From Magnetovibrio sp. PR-2 (GTDB lineage: Bacteria; Pseudomonadota; Alphaproteobacteria; Rhodospirillales; Magnetovibrionaceae), in assembly GCF_036689815.1 (NCBI RefSeq), contig NZ_JBAHUR010000018.1:1-64000 (forward strand): a stretch of 64,000 nt of DNA, read 5' to 3'. The position numbers were made by a program, and so were the translations under genes. The notes under the pieces are model-generated. The model was given only the letters and a program-made list of their open reading frames with translations, ran no database searches and was not told the origin of the DNA. Shown here one piece after another: positions 62,843-64,000 of this stretch; the first letter of the stretch is position 1; each line of letters begins with the position of its first letter.

Positions 62843-62956
62843 GTTAAGCTCTGGCTTTCCCCATTTGGCAGGCTCCAGCCTGCGCATCCTTCAAATGTTA
62901 AAGGGGAACACCTCTGTTGTCACTCAGAAGCGGCAGCGTGCGCTTAAAGCTCACGG

Positions 62957-63415
62957 TTACTTGGCTTTTGGCTCAAGCGCCGCTAAGGCCTTTTCTAAGT
63001 TCTTGGACATGTGGCCCATCACGTCCATGAGCTGCTTGCGCTCTTTTTTCTTGATGCCGTCAAAGGCGGTTTTGTGCACGGCTTTGGAACCCTTGGTGAG
63101 CTTAACTTCCAGCTCGCGCGCCATCCCGGTCAGATGGATGCGCATGGCGCGCCGGTCTTTGGGGTCGGGTTCGCGGTAAATCAAGCAGTCGCGTTCCATA
63201 CGTTTAAGGGTATTGGACATGGTCGCCTGTTCGATTTTGACGCGTTCGTACAGTTCGCGCTGGGTCAGGCCGTCTTGTTCCCAAAGGCAGAGCAGCACCG
63301 GAAACTGACCGGGTGCGACGCCGTGTTCTTTCAGCTGGTCGTTCAATGACTGGGTCAATAGACGCGACAGATGATTGATAACATTGGTGGGCGACTTTTC
63401 AGGGTCCTTGGACAT
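62957..63415 (-). CDS. MarR-family transcriptional regulator
   Basis: A 152-residue regulator with the MarR winged helix: GVAPGQFPVLLCLWEQDGLT, YERVKIEQATMSNTLKRMER recognition helix, and the wing DPKDRRAMRIHLT, flanked by dimerisation helices. ATG 63415 with an AGG upstream is preferred to 63445. The 100 bases upstream are AT-rich and contain AATAGTTCCCTATT, a possible binding site. The target is unknown; MarR proteins often act on their own gene or a neighbour. Confidence 0.92.
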   Translation of the reverse strand: MSKDPEKSPTNVINHLSRLLTQSLNDQLKEHGVAPGQFPVLLCLWEQDGLTQRELYERVKIEQATMSNTLKRMERDCLIYREPDPKDRRAMRIHLTGMARELEVKLTKGSKAVHKTAFDGIKKKERKQLMDVMGHMSKNLEKALAALEPKAK

Positions 63416-63519
63416 AACCTGATCCTCAGTGAAATATGTATGCAAGCTGATGGATTAAAATAGTTCCCTATTATTAAAGCATAGTTAGTTTAGCTTTGCA
63501 TTGTTTTGAAAATGTGAAG

Positions 63520-63903
63520 TTACGTTCGTTTTAGCTTCAGCCCGCCGACAAGGCCCAAAATGACCCAGCCCAGCATCAACAACACGCCGCCGAACGGTGC
63601 CGCGCCTTCGACGGGGACAATCATCAGCTCGCCAAAGCTGTAAAGCGTTCCGGAAAACAAGAAAATGCCCAGCATGAAGCTTGCCCCGGCCACGTGCAGG
63701 GCCTTGGTCGGCCAGCCGGGTTGTGACGTGCGGATCATCAGCCCGACGCCCATCAAGCCCAGCGCGTGCCACATCTGGTATTGCGAACCCATCATGAAGA
63801 TGTCGCGGATGTCGGGCGTATCGCCCAAGCTGTGCCAGCCATAAGCCCCAGCGGCCACGGCCAGTGCGGCGTTGAGGCCAGCTAAAAGCAACCAGGTGTT
63901 CAT
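63520..63903 (-). CDS. DUF423 small membrane protein
   Basis: A 127-residue four-span inner-membrane protein of the DUF423 family: LNAALAVAAGAYGWHSLGD, then YQMWHALGLMGVGLM, GASFMLGIFLFSGTLYSFGE and PFGGVLLMLGWVILGLVGG. Function is not established. The start ATG 63903 gives MNTWLLLAGL. The final 97 bases of the window hold its upstream region and no other gene. Confidence 0.9.
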   Translation of the reverse strand: MNTWLLLAGLNAALAVAAGAYGWHSLGDTPDIRDIFMMGSQYQMWHALGLMGVGLMIRTSQPGWPTKALHVAGASFMLGIFLFSGTLYSFGELMIVPVEGAAPFGGVLLMLGWVILGLVGGLKLKRT

Positions 63904-64000
63904 GATCCATTCCCTTTTCTTAACGCATTTTTGAGCGTTTCTGATGTATCACCAAATGATGGTTTTGAGAAACGCCCTTTTTATTTTGATGTTCCCGCTG

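Overview
This 64 kb window looks like the chromosome of a free-living, probably marine, alphaproteobacterium close to the Rhodospirillales (Magnetovibrio, Terasakiella or Thalassospira type). That is inferred from gene order (aroA-cmk-rpsA-sppA-ihfB-lapA-pyrF; trpF-trpB-trpA-accD-folC-trxA-addA-addB; chvI-chvG-hprK-rapZ-EIIA-HPr) and from alphaproteobacterial families (FYDLN-acid protein, short HprK, ChvG/ChvI). The species cannot be named from the sequence alone.

Layout. 1-2.4 kb: low-GC end of a decayed genomic island abutting tRNA-Ala(GGC), with an IS30 transposase stub, a repressor-like gene, an excisionase-like gene and a tyrosine integrase split by one in-frame amber codon. 2.6-7 kb: FYDLN-acid protein, aroA, cmk, rpsA. 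7-11.6 kb: a two-domain solute-binding lipoprotein beside a MASE1/CHASE/PAS histidine kinase. 11.7-21.4 kb: sppA, ihfB, lapA, pyrF, three similarly built membrane proteins, trpFBA, accD, folC. 21.5-30.6 kb (minus strand): tsaE, an AmgK/MurU-like sugar kinase and nucleotidyltransferase pair, addB, addA, trxA. 30.8-36.5 kb: type 2 ferredoxin-NADP reductase, dihaem cytochrome c, PAS histidine kinase, ahcY with a structured 3' region, then an orphan Flp-type pilin.

37.7-41.0 kb is the most unusual part: kaiC and a canonical kaiB, flanked on both sides by genes for divergent, C-terminally extended KaiB-fold proteins, with no kaiA. The locus lies between ahcY and the nitrogen-type/mannose-type PTS genes. 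41.1-47.6 kb (minus): EI, HPr, EIIA-Man, RapZ, HprK, ChvG, ChvI, i.e. a phosphorelay and envelope-sensing block. 47.7-51 kb: two DUF1538 membrane proteins, a PII-like protein and a CBS protein in an overlapping operon, then a HugZ-like protein. 51.2-53.7 kb: a membrane-anchored coiled-coil protein and a GTP-type PEP carboxykinase. 53.8-64 kb: a histidine kinase with an NMT1/THI5-like sensor, DUF1015 protein, GST, a SagB/ThcOx-type double nitroreductase, a 58-residue cysteine-containing protein, another PAS kinase, a MarR regulator and a DUF423 protein.

The window is rich in signalling: five histidine kinases, of which only ChvG has an adjacent response regulator. KaiC phosphorylation, the PTS phosphorelay and PII-like sensing all sit within about 12 kb, suggesting but not proving a concentration of energy and nutrient-state regulation here. 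Functions are assigned by reading protein motifs; no database search was run.
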